A DNA stretch of 64,000 nt from Chryseobacterium jejuense (GCF_017877355.1 NZ_JAGIPR010000007.1:186001-250000); one strand, 5' to 3'; positions 1-8,647 are shown, counted from the stretch's first letter. The notes: a model not told the origin generated them from the letters alone. Translations and numbers: made by a program.

Positions 1-41
1 GGGAAGGGCAGTTAACCGAACCTTTAGACAAAATTTAAATA

Positions 42-764
42 ATGAGTTTAAAAAACTTATCACCCTATAAAAGCCATATTGAAAAATATGGCTTTTCCAT
101 TATCAATGAAGTATTCTCGGATGTAGAAGTTGCTCAGATTATTCATGTTCTGGACAATATAGATACTTCAAAAGAGAACTTCCGGAAATCTGAAGACCTG
201 TTTGCTATAAGACAGTTTTTAAAGGAAGTTCCGGAAATTAAAGACCTTATCTTTAATGACAATATCAGAACGATCATCAATGAAATCTTTGGTGACAGGT
301 ATTTTGTAGTAAAAAGTATCTATTTTGATAAACCGGAAACATCCAATTGGTATGTAGCGTATCATCAGGACCTGACGATTTCCGTAGATAAGAAGCTGGA
401 GTTATCCGGTTTTGGCCCCTGGACTACAAAACAGAATCAGTTTGCCGTACAGCCTCCATTGGATATTTTAGAGAACATTTATACCATCAGAATCCATTTG
501 GATGATACAGATGAACATAACGGAGCCCTAAAAGTTGTTCCTGAATCTCATTCTAAGGGGATTTACAGACCGGAAACCATAGACTGGACAGTAGAAACTG
601 AAGAGATCTGCAAGGTAGATAGAGGCGGTGTGATGCTTATGAAGCCTCTTACATTGCATGGTTCAAACAGAACTACGAATGGAAAGAAAAGAAGAGTGAT
701 TCATATTGAGTTTTCTGATAGAGAACTTCCGGAAGTTCTGCAGTGGGCAGAAAGGATGAATTAA
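42..764 (+). CDS. PhyH-family Fe(II)/2-oxoglutarate dioxygenase
   Basis: This 240-residue protein resembles the phytanoyl-CoA dioxygenase (PhyH) family of Fe(II)/2-oxoglutarate oxygenases. It has no signal peptide, so it is presumably cytosolic. The iron ligands can be read as His108 and Asp110 in YHQD and a distal His near residue 205 in LTLHGSN. An Arg in the following KKRRVIH segment is placed to hold 2-oxoglutarate. The length is normal for the family. The substrate cannot be inferred, because bacterial members hydroxylate very different small molecules. The gene appears monocistronic: it converges on the next gene and shares one terminator with it. There is no clear ribosome binding site before the ATG, only AT-rich sequence. 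The family call is sound; the function is open. Confidence 0.85.
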   Translation: MSLKNLSPYKSHIEKYGFSIINEVFSDVEVAQIIHVLDNIDTSKENFRKSEDLFAIRQFLKEVPEIKDLIFNDNIRTIINEIFGDRYFVVKSIYFDKPETSNWYVAYHQDLTISVDKKLELSGFGPWTTKQNQFAVQPPLDILENIYTIRIHLDDTDEHNGALKVVPESHSKGIYRPETIDWTVETEEICKVDRGGVMLMKPLTLHGSNRTTNGKKRRVIHIEFSDRELPEVLQWAERMN

Positions 765-780
765 GATATTCTCAGAATAC

Positions 781-816
781 AAAAATAGCCTCTTCAAAAA
801 CGAAGAGGCTATTTTT
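781..816. terminator. bidirectional intrinsic terminator
   Basis: A perfect 15-bp stem (781-795 with 802-816) around a 6-base loop has an A-run on its left side and a T-run on its right side. It lies between two convergent genes, so it can end transcription in both directions. Confidence 0.85.
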
Positions 817-1592
817 CACTGCCAGGAATCAGATATTACTTCTTTGTCTGGAATATTGATATTGTGTTTATTATAGAAAAGCAGTAATAAATATTCTTTT
901 TTCTTCGAAGTGTCTCTATACATTGGTGTTTCAACCGTTATGTTTCTTTTCATGATTCCTTCAATTGTTTTGTCTTTGCTGCTAAAAGCTATAACAGGCG
1001 ACATTCCTTTAATTTTAAAAGAGTCATTTAATGTTACTTTGTATATCGCAAAAGGTTGTTTAGGGTTGAAATCACTGATCTTTGAAAGCTCAGATTTAGG
1101 ATTATTTCCCTGCTTTTCATCATAGTAATAAACGAATTGTGCTCCTTTAAATTTGAATTTATTTTTCTCTAAATAGGAAAAAGCTTTGCTTAACGTTTCA
1201 AGGTGTGAATCCTCATCTTTTGTAGCTTCATCTTTTAATCTGGACATAGGAGAGCAGGATGAAATGCCGTATTGGTTGTTAGATCCATTTAATAATATCA
1301 AATACCTTTCATTAGGTTTTACCTCTTTTTCACAGGCTGCTGAAGATGATTTTCCAATCAATCCCCTCACATTTAATGTGGTGAATTTTGTCCCTCTGTA
1401 TACTTTTTCAAACTCCACATCAGCTTTATAGGTCCTTTGTTCGGGATTTTCATCGTATACTTTCAGTATTTTTATAACCCCTACTACATTAGCTTCTAAG
1501 TAATTTTGAGCTAAAGTATTCATTACACAACTACAAGCGGATACGTTTAAAATACCTAACAGTAGAAAGAGAAATAATGATAATTTTTTCAT
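816..1592 (-). CDS. secreted TIMP/NTR-like protein
   Basis: This is a 258-residue exported protein of unknown function. Residues 1-19 are a hydrophobic signal, followed directly by Cys-Ser-Cys at 20-22. The site VSAC also fits a lipobox, so it may be a lipoprotein. Residues 20 to about 125 resemble the netrin-like/TIMP fold: the mature chain starts CSC, then comes a segment like ANVVGVIKI, a later strand with FEKVYRG, and further paired cysteines (SSAACEKE, SSCSPM). In animal TIMPs the mature CxC chelates the zinc of a metalloprotease. Whether this bacterial protein inhibits anything is unknown. The C-terminal half (about 130-258) is not recognised. The next gene upstream is co-directional 15 bases away (1607-2443), so the two probably form an operon. 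Confidence 0.6.
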   Translation of the reverse strand: MKKLSLFLFLLLGILNVSACSCVMNTLAQNYLEANVVGVIKILKVYDENPEQRTYKADVEFEKVYRGTKFTTLNVRGLIGKSSSAACEKEVKPNERYLILLNGSNNQYGISSCSPMSRLKDEATKDEDSHLETLSKAFSYLEKNKFKFKGAQFVYYYDEKQGNNPKSELSKISDFNPKQPFAIYKVTLNDSFKIKGMSPVIAFSSKDKTIEGIMKRNITVETPMYRDTSKKKEYLLLLFYNKHNINIPDKEVISDSWQ

Positions 1593-1606
1593 TGATATAA
1601 TAGTTT

Positions 1607-2443
1607 TTATTTGACAGAAATTTCATCAACAAAGATATACGTTTCACCACCGGTTTTCTGATGCCATCCGGGAAGTTTTCCGGAATAATAGGCTTTTACT
1701 TTTAAATATCTTGCTTCAGTAGGAAGAATTTCAGTGGTAAAATCCTTAGTCTGAACTTTTTCATCTTTAGGATCAATATCATTGTCGATTGTATCTAACA
1801 GAAAATAGTCTTTAGCATTCATAGAAGCATAGTATTCCACTTTTTTAGGCATCAGGATCAATGATTTGTTATCCTGAAGATAAGTAGAAGTGATTTGAGT
1901 GATTTGCAGAGGCGACTGAAAATCAATTACTGTTTCAAAGTTTTGACCCAGATATCCCTGCCAGTCTCCTTTTTTCCAGTCTAGATCACCTCTGATACCA
2001 TCTATTAATGCAAATTTTCCGGTGGCTGTGTATTGAGGACTGACTTTTGAATGGGGGGTGATCTCCCAATAATTAGGTCTTCTGTTGAAGCTTGCTGTTA
2101 CAATTACACTTTTTTCCCTTTTCCTTTCCACATACGCCTGAACTTGTGTTGTTCTGCTGATGGTAAATGGCTTTTTGTAAGCTGTGAATTTCTTTTTTTT
2201 GTTGACATCGCCGGCATCCAGCGTCATATAGTAGATTTTATCACCGGGATTTTGTGGTGTGATCTCAACTTTGGCAGAAAAATCAAAGATTCTGTCTGCT
2301 TTAATAATCGGAGGAGCAGTAGTTTCCTGAAAAGAAAGTTTATGATCTTCGGTCCCTCCAGCTGGATCTATATCCTGAGAATTATTTTGTGCATCAATAA
2401 TCTGGATCATCAGTAAAGACAATGCAAGCAGTCCTTTTTTCAT
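1607..2443 (-). CDS. secreted protein with chitobiase-C-like and F5/8C-like domains
   Basis: The start at 2443 (MKKGLLALSL) is chosen over an upstream in-frame Met at 2485, because it gives a clean signal peptide ending at IIDAQ. The 278-residue product has a beta-sandwich segment (about 35-125) like the chitobiase/beta-hexosaminidase C-terminal domain, with the pattern TPQNPGDKIYYMTLD and TQVQAYVERK. It ends in a discoidin-like segment (about 135-278) with LGQNFETVIDF and a final ARYLKVKAYY strand. These domains normally follow the catalytic barrel of GH20 hexosaminidases, but no catalytic domain is present. It may bind carbohydrate at the surface, or it may be a detached tail. It is probably co-transcribed with the TIMP-like gene at 816-1592, 15 bases away. 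Confidence 0.65.
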   Translation of the reverse strand: MKKGLLALSLLMIQIIDAQNNSQDIDPAGGTEDHKLSFQETTAPPIIKADRIFDFSAKVEITPQNPGDKIYYMTLDAGDVNKKKKFTAYKKPFTISRTTQVQAYVERKREKSVIVTASFNRRPNYWEITPHSKVSPQYTATGKFALIDGIRGDLDWKKGDWQGYLGQNFETVIDFQSPLQITQITSTYLQDNKSLILMPKKVEYYASMNAKDYFLLDTIDNDIDPKDEKVQTKDFTTEILPTEARYLKVKAYYSGKLPGWHQKTGGETYIFVDEISVK

Positions 2444-2520
2444 GTTTGATAATATAAGGTGATGATAAATCAAGTACAGTACCAAATGGTGATTTGTGGG
2501 AAGGAAATTAGGGATTAAGG

Positions 2521-2675
2521 GTGGAAGCTGGGAGAGGGAAGCAGGAGATACTGTCAGGTTAGGGAGATGTTGTAGTCTATTGATGATAGATTAATTCATA
2601 AGTTTCAAAACTGGTTAAAAAGACTGTTACTAGTTTACCGGCTTCAATAACTTCCATCTTCCAGCCTTCATCTAC
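2521..2675. repeat. family-1 (CTGGAAG) inverted repeat, copy a
   Basis: The left arm (2521-2548, GTGGAAGCTGGGAGAGGG...) and the right arm (2649-2675, AACTTCCATCTTCCAGCC...) are imperfect inverted copies of a motif that recurs at 5.1, 7.7, 39.7, 45.6, 46.9 and 52.4 kb. No gene is seen in the 300-base gap that holds it. Confidence 0.7.
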
Positions 2676-2743
2676 CTTTCTTTTCACATGTAATAAATTC
2701 CCAGACCTGCTTGTCTTATATAAAACTATGATTATCAAATTAC

Positions 2744-5086
2744 ATGAAGAAGACTTTACTCTCAGCAGTTATTCTGTTACCGGCAGCTCTTTTTTCTCAA
2801 ACAATCACAGGGAAAATTATTCAAACAGGAAAGGCGGTTTCCTATGTTGAAGTGATAGCCGTTAAGGAGCAAAAAAAACGGACTGCTATTTCTGATGAAA
2901 AAGGAAATTACTCACTGAAACTTTCTGAAGACGGAAATTATAATATAAAACTGATTCAGGATGGAACAGAAGTATCTGTTATGGATATTACCGTACAGGG
3001 TGATGTAAAACAGGATTTTTTTATTGAAGAGAAAAAGGAAAAACAGATTGAAGGTGTAACGCTCACTGCCAGGAAAAAACTAATCGAAAGGAAGGCAGAT
3101 AGGTTGGTTTTCAATGTTGCTAATTCTGTGGCTTCCCAGGGAATGGACGGAGTAGATGCACTGGCCACAACGCCATTAGTGAAAATTGATGAAAACACTG
3201 GAGTTTCCATTGCGGGGAAAAGTGGAGTTTCTGTGATGATTAATGACAGAATACTCAATCTTTCTTCAACAGAACTTATTACTTATCTTAAGAGTCTAAG
3301 ATCTGAAAATATTGAAAAAATTGAAGTCATTACTGCTCCTCCTTCAAAATATGAAGCTCAGGGAAACAGCGGGCTTATCAATATTGTTTTGAAGAAAAAT
3401 CAAAACCTCGGTTGGAGCGGAAGTCTTACTACTAGCTTTCAGCAGCAGACTTATTCTGGATTTTCCAATAGTGCAACACTCAATTATCAGAATGAAAAGC
3501 TGCGCTCTTCTTTGAAATTAAGACAAAGTAAATTTGAAAAACATTCTTTTGAAAATTATAGAATGACAGGAAAAGAGGGACTTAAAAGTCATGATAACAG
3601 AAGAGATTTTGGAGATGGTCTTGGAGCAAATTTAAATGTTGATTATCAGTTGGGAAAGAAATCTAATATAGGATTTATCTATGATTATGGATTTGGGCAT
3701 TCTAATATGGATATTGAAAATACCTCAGATTATTTCCAGAGTGACAATTATACCAATACTTTGTCTACTTATGCTGAACATAGAGGTAAATCAGCACAGC
3801 AGACGATAAGTGCCTATTATGATGTAAAGTTTGGAAAACAGGACAATAAATTAAGCATCACAGGAAATTATTTTTCTAATCTTCCAAAAACTACCATTGA
3901 TTTTGCAACGATAGAAAATTCCGGAGACGAATTTATCGTAAGATCACCATCGGTAGTGGATTATAAGATCTATTCTGGGCAGGCAGATCTGATCTTACCC
4001 TATGAATTTGCCAAAACGGAAGCCGGTGTGAAGTTTACTAACTTTGATAATAATTCCAGCATTTTCTATCAAAATCTTCAGAGTGGAAATTATGTGACCG
4101 ATGCTTCAAAGAGCAATGAGTTTAAATACAATGAGAAAAATTATGCAGCTTATTTTAGTTTTGAAAAATCCTTTAACGAAAAGTGGTCAGCAAAAGCCGG
4201 GCTTCGTTATGAATATTCTACAGTCAATGGAAATTCTCTGACTTCCGGGCAACAGTCGGAAAGTTCTTACGGGAAATTTTTCCCTACTGCTTATGTCATG
4301 TACAAAAGCAATGAGAATAATACCTTCAGTCTAAATTATTCCAAAAGGATCAACAGACCGGGATTCCGGGCCATCAATCCCTATCGCTGGTATATCAATG
4401 TAAATTCTTATTTCACAGGAAATCCTTTTTTACAGCCATCTATCAATCATAATCTTGAATTCTCTCATGTGTATAAAGGGAAATTATCAACTACACTTTA
4501 TTTCCAGAGAACATTGGAGGGGTTTGGTCAATTGGCTAGTTTATCTGGAGAGAGCAGAACAAGTACTTTTTTCAATTATTATCATCAAAACAGCATAGGG
4601 GCTACCATAAATTATTCGGATACATTTTTCAGACGTTGGGAGGCCAATTACTCTGCAGACTTATCTTATACGGATATGGGAGTTTTTACAACTGATGCTT
4701 CTTCTAAAAAAGGATATAGTTATGATTTTGATATTCAGAATAATATTTCACTCAATAACAAAAAAACGATTCAACTCATTGCCAATTACTGGTTTCGACT
4801 GCCGTCCAATTCAGGAAACATACGCTGGGATTTTGTAGGAAACTTTACGGCTGGAGTAAAGATGAATCTGATGGATAAAAATCTGCAGGTTAATGTAATT
4901 GTTTCGGATATCTTTAAGCAGTCAAGAAGTAAGGGAGAAATATATTATACCACAGGATCTCACTATTTCAACAACTATTATGATGCAAGAAAGCTTACTG
5001 TATCTGCAACTTATACTTTTGGGAATAAAAAGGTAAAAGGAGTGAACCGTAATGTCAACTTTGATGAAAAAAACAGAGCGAATTAA
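2744..5086 (+). CDS. TonB-dependent receptor-like outer membrane beta-barrel protein
   Basis: This 780-residue outer-membrane protein has a signal peptide (1-19, ending AALFSQ) and a carboxypeptidase-regulatory-like beta domain (about 20-95, with the SDEKGNYSLKL pattern). A plug-like domain follows (about 110-215, including IEKIEVITAPPSKYEAQG). The rest is a long beta-barrel of the OMP_b-brl_3 type common in Bacteroidota. It lacks an obvious TonB box and is not paired with a SusD-type lipoprotein, so the ligand is unknown and a polymer-uptake role is not supported. It stands alone: repeats lie on both sides and the next gene is on the opposite strand. The ATG at 2744 is the only start that yields the signal peptide. 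Confidence 0.88.
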   Translation: MKKTLLSAVILLPAALFSQTITGKIIQTGKAVSYVEVIAVKEQKKRTAISDEKGNYSLKLSEDGNYNIKLIQDGTEVSVMDITVQGDVKQDFFIEEKKEKQIEGVTLTARKKLIERKADRLVFNVANSVASQGMDGVDALATTPLVKIDENTGVSIAGKSGVSVMINDRILNLSSTELITYLKSLRSENIEKIEVITAPPSKYEAQGNSGLINIVLKKNQNLGWSGSLTTSFQQQTYSGFSNSATLNYQNEKLRSSLKLRQSKFEKHSFENYRMTGKEGLKSHDNRRDFGDGLGANLNVDYQLGKKSNIGFIYDYGFGHSNMDIENTSDYFQSDNYTNTLSTYAEHRGKSAQQTISAYYDVKFGKQDNKLSITGNYFSNLPKTTIDFATIENSGDEFIVRSPSVVDYKIYSGQADLILPYEFAKTEAGVKFTNFDNNSSIFYQNLQSGNYVTDASKSNEFKYNEKNYAAYFSFEKSFNEKWSAKAGLRYEYSTVNGNSLTSGQQSESSYGKFFPTAYVMYKSNENNTFSLNYSKRINRPGFRAINPYRWYINVNSYFTGNPFLQPSINHNLEFSHVYKGKLSTTLYFQRTLEGFGQLASLSGESRTSTFFNYYHQNSIGATINYSDTFFRRWEANYSADLSYTDMGVFTTDASSKKGYSYDFDIQNNISLNNKKTIQLIANYWFRLPSNSGNIRWDFVGNFTAGVKMNLMDKNLQVNVIVSDIFKQSRSKGEIYYTTGSHYFNNYYDARKLTVSATYTFGNKKVKGVNRNVNFDEKNRAN

Positions 5087-5092
5087 GGTGAG

Positions 5093-5400
5093 AAGCTGAA
5101 AGTTAATGAATAATAGTGTAATGGCTGTATTGGTTCAATTTAAATTTAACGCAAAGATTTTATTCTTATACCGTTATATATTTAAGTGAGCAAAGAATGG
5201 AATCAATTTCATTGATTCTTATGAAGCGGATGCATATCCATACAGCTTCATAAGCGACTATGTCGCTGTCTTAGCTCTCTTAGAAATAATACATAATCTA
5301 AATAAAACCTTTGCGTTTTAAAAATGTAATGTAGGATTATGTAACATTTTTATAGTCATTTAGTTAATTGAAAGGTTAAACATAACTTCCAGCTTCCTTA
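5093..5400. repeat. family-1 repeat, copy b, enclosing a family-2 element
   Basis: A weak left arm (about 5093-5110) and a clearer right arm (5382-5400, ATAACTTCCAGCTTCCTTA) of the CTGGAAG family flank a complete family-2 element. The 317-base gap downstream of the receptor gene holds nothing else. Confidence 0.5.
5148..5318. repeat. family-2 (ACGCAAAG...CTTTGCGT) element, copy A
   Basis: The termini AACGCAAAGATTTTATT and AATAAAACCTTTGCGTT are inverted copies of each other. Inside lies the palindrome GAATCAATTTCATTGATTC next to AGTGAGCAAAG, shared with copies at 7.5, 46.7, 50.1 and 53.4 kb. There is no ORF. Confidence 0.7.
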
Positions 5401-5403
5401 CTC

Positions 5404-5859
5404 CTAAACCTCACCCTCAAACAAGTCATTAAGATATTCCAGCTTATGGTTTTCCTGCCTTGCCGTTCCCAGGTACTTTTTCCATGCCTGAGACTCATGA
5501 TAAACAATGCCCATTTCCCATACGCAGTAAGTCGGGAGGTGGGTTTTATTTCGGTCCCAGATCTCGAATTTTCCGGTTCCGTTGTAATAGACGCTTTCCC
5601 ATAATTCGTTTTCACTTCGCCATGTACAGACCAAAAGAAGATAGTTTTCGCCGCATCGGTGCATAATTACAAATCCGAGATCTTCGATATTCTGAAAATT
5701 CTCTTTGGCATTTTCAATACACATTCTAGCATTCTGAATATCCTGTGTGGAAACTTCTGCAGGATCTTTGGCCAGATCATACCATTTGAATCTGGTTTTT
5801 CCTACAGTGAATATTTCTTTTGGTAATGCATATTTAGATGGGTAAGCAGTGGTTTCCAT
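5404..5859 (-). CDS. conserved hypothetical protein, 151 aa
   Basis: I do not recognise a named family. The start at 5859 (METTAYPSKY) is preferred to an in-frame Met at 5913, whose extra 18 residues look like untranslated leader. The protein is soluble, with no signal or membrane segment, and is rich in Trp (RFKWYD, CTWRSENELWE, CVWEMG). It has single cysteines near residues 35, 57, 66 and 110. The Trp-rich mixed alpha/beta composition suggests a small-molecule-binding or housekeeping fold, but this is only an impression. It is divergent from the mrp gene across 150 bases. Confidence 0.7.
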   Translation of the reverse strand: METTAYPSKYALPKEIFTVGKTRFKWYDLAKDPAEVSTQDIQNARMCIENAKENFQNIEDLGFVIMHRCGENYLLLVCTWRSENELWESVYYNGTGKFEIWDRNKTHLPTYCVWEMGIVYHESQAWKKYLGTARQENHKLEYLNDLFEGEV

Positions 5860-5956
5860 AGATTTTGTTTTGGTGAAAGGTGATACCTCATGATGAAAAA
5901 ACAGGATAAACAAAATTTTTAACGATCTGATTTATCACCTGATATTATAGATTTTA

Positions 5957-5991
5957 TTGATTCTAAATTACCGAAAAAAAACGTAAATTTG
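5957..5991 (+). promoter_or_regulatory. flavobacterial-type promoter for mrp
   Basis: TTG at 5957-5959 and TAAATTTG at 5984-5991 match the Bacteroidota -33/-7 pattern (TTG, TAnnTTTG), with a spacer of 24, a little longer than ideal. The ATG of the mrp gene follows 18 bases later. Confidence 0.5.
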
Positions 5992-6009
5992 TAAACAATT
6001 TATATTTAT

Positions 6010-7116
6010 ATGTTGACGAAAGAAAAGGTTCAGGAATTCCTTAAAGAAATAGAAGTAGACGACTTGGTGAATAATCTTCAGATTATGGGTAACGACGTTT
6101 ATATTGACATGACTGCTCATTCACCTGCAATGCATGAAAAGAAAAAACTGGAAGCTGCCATGAAGCAGGCTTTTGCCAGTGAGTTTGGAGAAGACGTTCA
6201 TTTAAAACTTAAAATCGTTTCTCCGGAACCTAGCGAAATTCAGCAAAGCCAGATCAAAGGAAAACAGATTCCTGGGATTCAAAATATTATCGCTATTGCT
6301 TCCGGTAAAGGAGGTGTAGGAAAGTCTACGGTTGCTGCAAACATGGCAGTAACATTGGCTAAAATGGGTTTTAAAGTAGGATTACTGGATGCTGATATCT
6401 ATGGACCATCAGTTCCTACCATGTTCGATACAGAAGGGGCAAAACCGATTTCTGTAGAAGTAGACGGAAAGAATATGATGAAGCCTATCGAAAATTATGG
6501 AGTGAAAATGCTTTCTATTGGATATTTCTCCGGAGCTAACCAAGCGGTAGTATGGAGAGGACCAATGGCTTCAAAAGCATTAAACCAAATGATTAGAGAT
6601 GCTGCATGGGGCGAATTGGATTTCTTATTAATTGACCTTCCTCCGGGAACAGGTGATATTCACTTATCGATCATCCAGGAAGTACCTGTAACAGGCGCTG
6701 TGATTGTAAGTACACCTCAGCATGTTGCTTTAGCAGATGTAAGAAAAGGAATTGCTATGTTCCAGATGGAAAGCATCAATATTCCGGTTCTTGGATTAAT
6801 CGAAAATATGGCGTATTTTACACCGGAAGAACTTCCTGAAAATAAATATTATATCTTTGGAAACCAAGGAGCTCAATATTTGGCAGAAGATCTTGGAATT
6901 CCGGTATTGGGAGAGATTCCATTGATCCAAAGCATCAGAGAAGCAGGAGACGTAGGAAGACCGGCAGCTCTTCAGGAAAACTCTAAAATTGCAGAAATTT
7001 ATACTGAAACGGCAAGAAAAATGGTAGAAAGTCTGGTAGAAAGAAACAAAAACCTTCCTCCAACTGAAGCGGTGAAGATCTCCACCATGGCAGGTTGCTC
7101 GCCAAAAGCAAAATAA
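6010..7116 (+). CDS. mrp: Mrp/NBP35-family Fe-S cluster carrier ATPase
   Basis: This 368-residue cytosolic P-loop NTPase is of the Mrp/ApbC/NBP35 type, which binds and delivers Fe-S clusters to apo-proteins. Residues 1 to about 80 form a MIP18/DUF59-like domain. The deviant Walker A GKGGVGKST lies near residue 98, followed by the switch segment DADIYGPSVPT and the Walker B-like LIDLPPGTGD. The CxxC often seen after the ENM motif is absent: this protein reads ENMAYFTPEELPENKYY, a form I associate with Bacteroidota members. It sits 49 bases upstream of a NifU C-terminal-domain gene, which supports an Fe-S assembly role. The length is full. Confidence 0.93.
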   Translation: MLTKEKVQEFLKEIEVDDLVNNLQIMGNDVYIDMTAHSPAMHEKKKLEAAMKQAFASEFGEDVHLKLKIVSPEPSEIQQSQIKGKQIPGIQNIIAIASGKGGVGKSTVAANMAVTLAKMGFKVGLLDADIYGPSVPTMFDTEGAKPISVEVDGKNMMKPIENYGVKMLSIGYFSGANQAVVWRGPMASKALNQMIRDAAWGELDFLLIDLPPGTGDIHLSIIQEVPVTGAVIVSTPQHVALADVRKGIAMFQMESINIPVLGLIENMAYFTPEELPENKYYIFGNQGAQYLAEDLGIPVLGEIPLIQSIREAGDVGRPAALQENSKIAEIYTETARKMVESLVERNKNLPPTEAVKISTMAGCSPKAK

Positions 7117-7165
7117 TAATAACTTTCAATCACATTTGAAAAAACCGAATTGAACTGAAAAAAAT

Positions 7166-7414
7166 ATGGAAACAAACATAACGCACGAAGATACAGTAAC
7201 AAGAGTAATGGAAGCTCTGGAAAGCATCAGACCGTTTTTGAATAAAGACGGTGGTGACATTGAGCTTATTGACGTGAAGGATAATCAGGTTTTTGTAAAA
7301 CTTCTGGGTAACTGTTCCGGATGCTCGTTGAATTTTTCAACCTTAAAATTAGGAGTGGAAAATACAATCAAACAACATGCACCGGAAATTGAAAAGGTAG
7401 TAAACGTAGAATAA
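7166..7414 (+). CDS. NifU C-terminal-domain (Nfu-type) Fe-S scaffold
   Basis: This 82-residue protein consists only of the Nfu/NifU C-terminal domain. The thiols Cys50 and Cys53 in GNCSGCS hold a bridging [4Fe-4S] cluster in this family. KDGGDIEL near residue 28 is the other conserved patch. It follows the mrp gene by 49 bases and ends at a terminator, so the two genes form an operon for Fe-S cluster assembly and transfer. Whether it is the only Nfu in the genome cannot be seen. Confidence 0.93.
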   Translation: METNITHEDTVTRVMEALESIRPFLNKDGGDIELIDVKDNQVFVKLLGNCSGCSLNFSTLKLGVENTIKQHAPEIEKVVNVE

Positions 7415-7433
7415 GACTATATCTGAGATATTG

Positions 7434-7467
7434 AAAAGACAGGCTTTTTATAAGGCCTGTCTTTTTT
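7434..7467 (+). terminator. intrinsic terminator after the mrp/nifU operon
   Basis: AAAAGACAGGC pairs with GCCTGTCTTTT around a TTTTTATAAG loop and is followed by a T-run. Confidence 0.85.
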
Positions 7468-7490
7468 GTTTTTATTAGTAAGTTTTTTAA

Positions 7491-7620
7491 AACACAAAGA
7501 TAAATTTCATTTGGCCTATTTATAAGGATGCTAAGAAGGCGACTATCGGTGTGGCTATGCGTCCGCTTAAAAAGAATCAATGAAGTTGATTAACGGTATA
7601 AGAATAAAAATTTTGTGTGA
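7491..7620. repeat. family-2 element, copy B
   Basis: The termini ACACAAAGAT and ATTTTGTGT face each other, with the core GAATCAATGAAGTTGATT inside. It is a diverged copy of the element at 5148-5318. There is no ORF. Confidence 0.55.
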
Positions 7621-7639
7621 AAAAATAGAATGAATTTAA

Positions 7640-7885
7640 ACCATTAACCTGAGTTCGGGATAAGAAAATTAAGGATAATAGGCTGGAAGCTGGAAGAGAG
7701 AGGCTGGAAGTTACTATCGGATCTACAATTTCTGACGTTGTAGTAAAATTTAATGAAGCAGTCTTTAAAGGAATAATAAATTACAGGGTTGTAAGTGTTT
7801 TGTTTAACCTCAACTCACTTCCCTCTCCCGGCTTCCTTCCTTACTAAAAACAGAAATGTCTTATCCCGAACTCAGGTACCATTAA
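7640..7885. mobile_element. MITE-like element with 18-bp inverted termini and 8-bp direct repeats
   Basis: The perfect inverted repeats CCTGAGTTCGGGATAAGA (7648-7665) and its complement (7859-7876) bound about 229 bases. The 8-mer ACCATTAA stands immediately outside on the left (7640-7647) and one base outside on the right (7878-7885), as expected for a target-site duplication. There is no transposase ORF inside; a family-1 repeat fills the middle. It is probably a non-autonomous element moved by a transposase encoded elsewhere. With the neighbouring family-2 copy it accounts for the 618-base gene-free stretch. Confidence 0.65.
7681..7842. repeat. family-1 repeat, copy c, nested in the MITE-like element
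   Basis: The left arm (7681-7713, GGCTGGAAGCTGGAAGAG...) and right arm (7814-7842, ...CCCGGCTTCCTTCCTTA) are of the CTGGAAG family. They lie wholly within the MITE-like termini. Confidence 0.65.
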
Positions 7886-7977
7886 GAAAAATGAAGATTG
7901 TAAGGTAAGTTAAGTTTCATCAAAGATGAATTTAGAATACAGCTTAATCCATAGCTCATAATTGTTTCAACCATTAA

Positions 7978-8006
7978 AAAAGACCCAGAGAGATATCTGA
8001 GTCTTA
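7978..8006 (-). terminator. imperfect terminator of the DUF3060-like gene
   Basis: AAGACCCAGA and TCTGAGTCTT can pair, with an A-run on the left that becomes a T-run on the minus strand, just past the stop codon at 8033. Confidence 0.5.
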
Positions 8007-8032
8007 ATTATTTGTTTATTTATATAGATCAA

Positions 8033-8422
8033 TTATTGTTTCACAACTTTATTTCCCACCCCGGTAAGAGAGGCATTGGGCTTTCCTGATTTTGTTCCTG
8101 AACTTCTGTAGTATACGGTATTGCCGCCCCCTTCTATGGCAACGTTATCCACTTTATCAATGTATATTTTGTTACCGGTTCCTGAAACGGAAACTTTTCT
8201 TGCACTTCCTTTAACATTTACTGTATTATCACCACCGGAAACCTCTACATTTCCGCCATTAAGAGTATAATTTAGGGTATGCCCAACACCATCTACCTGT
8301 ATTGTTTTCCCATTAGACTGTTCCACTCCTTTTATGGATTCTGTTTTTCTGGATTGAGAAAATAGGGTACCTGTTCCCAGTAACAGAATAGCTAAAATAC
8401 CTGCTGTTTTAATACTTTTCAT
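8033..8422 (-). CDS. secreted DUF3060-like beta-helix-type protein
   Basis: The start at 8422 (MKSIKTAGIL) gives a signal peptide ending at TLFSQ. A longer in-frame start at 8485 adds 21 residues that look like leader. The mature part, about 105 residues, repeats short strands with Gly-Asn turns (VDGVGHTLN, VSGGDNTVNV, VSGTGNKIYI, IEGGGNTVYY, LTGVGNKVV). This is the pattern of DUF3060 proteins and suggests a small right-handed beta-solenoid. No catalytic residues stand out, so the role is unknown. It is transcribed alone. Confidence 0.8.
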   Translation of the reverse strand: MKSIKTAGILAILLLGTGTLFSQSRKTESIKGVEQSNGKTIQVDGVGHTLNYTLNGGNVEVSGGDNTVNVKGSARKVSVSGTGNKIYIDKVDNVAIEGGGNTVYYRSSGTKSGKPNASLTGVGNKVVKQ

Positions 8423-8569
8423 ATTGAATTTGGTTTTTGTTGAGGGTAAATATAAGTACAAAATTATTTTCTCATAGTTAATCAAAAGTTAAATGATTGC
8501 TTTTTTGAAGATGAATCAAGTCTATATTAAAAGTGGGGTCAAGGGAAGATTCTTAGAAAATATCCTTGG

Positions 8570-8606
8570 ATATCCTTGCCAAGGTTTTAAACCTTGACAA
8601 GGATAT
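8570..8606. repeat. 37-nt near-perfect palindrome
   Basis: ATATCCTTGCCAAGG and CCTTGACAAGGATAT are near-exact inverted copies around TTTTAAA. It lies in the intergenic gap without a T-tract, so it looks like a REP-type palindrome rather than a terminator. Confidence 0.6.
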
Positions 8607-8647
8607 TAGTAGTTTCCACCATTCTTCCTTAAGTTAAAATCATAAGT

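Noticed and set aside
1..41. Possible tail of a preceding gene (GGG AAG GGC AGT TAA)
   Set aside because: Only a few codons are visible and any frame could be chosen; nothing supports a gene call.
5376..5615. 79-residue minus-strand frame
   Set aside because: It overlaps the 151-residue hypothetical gene in another frame and runs into a repeat arm.
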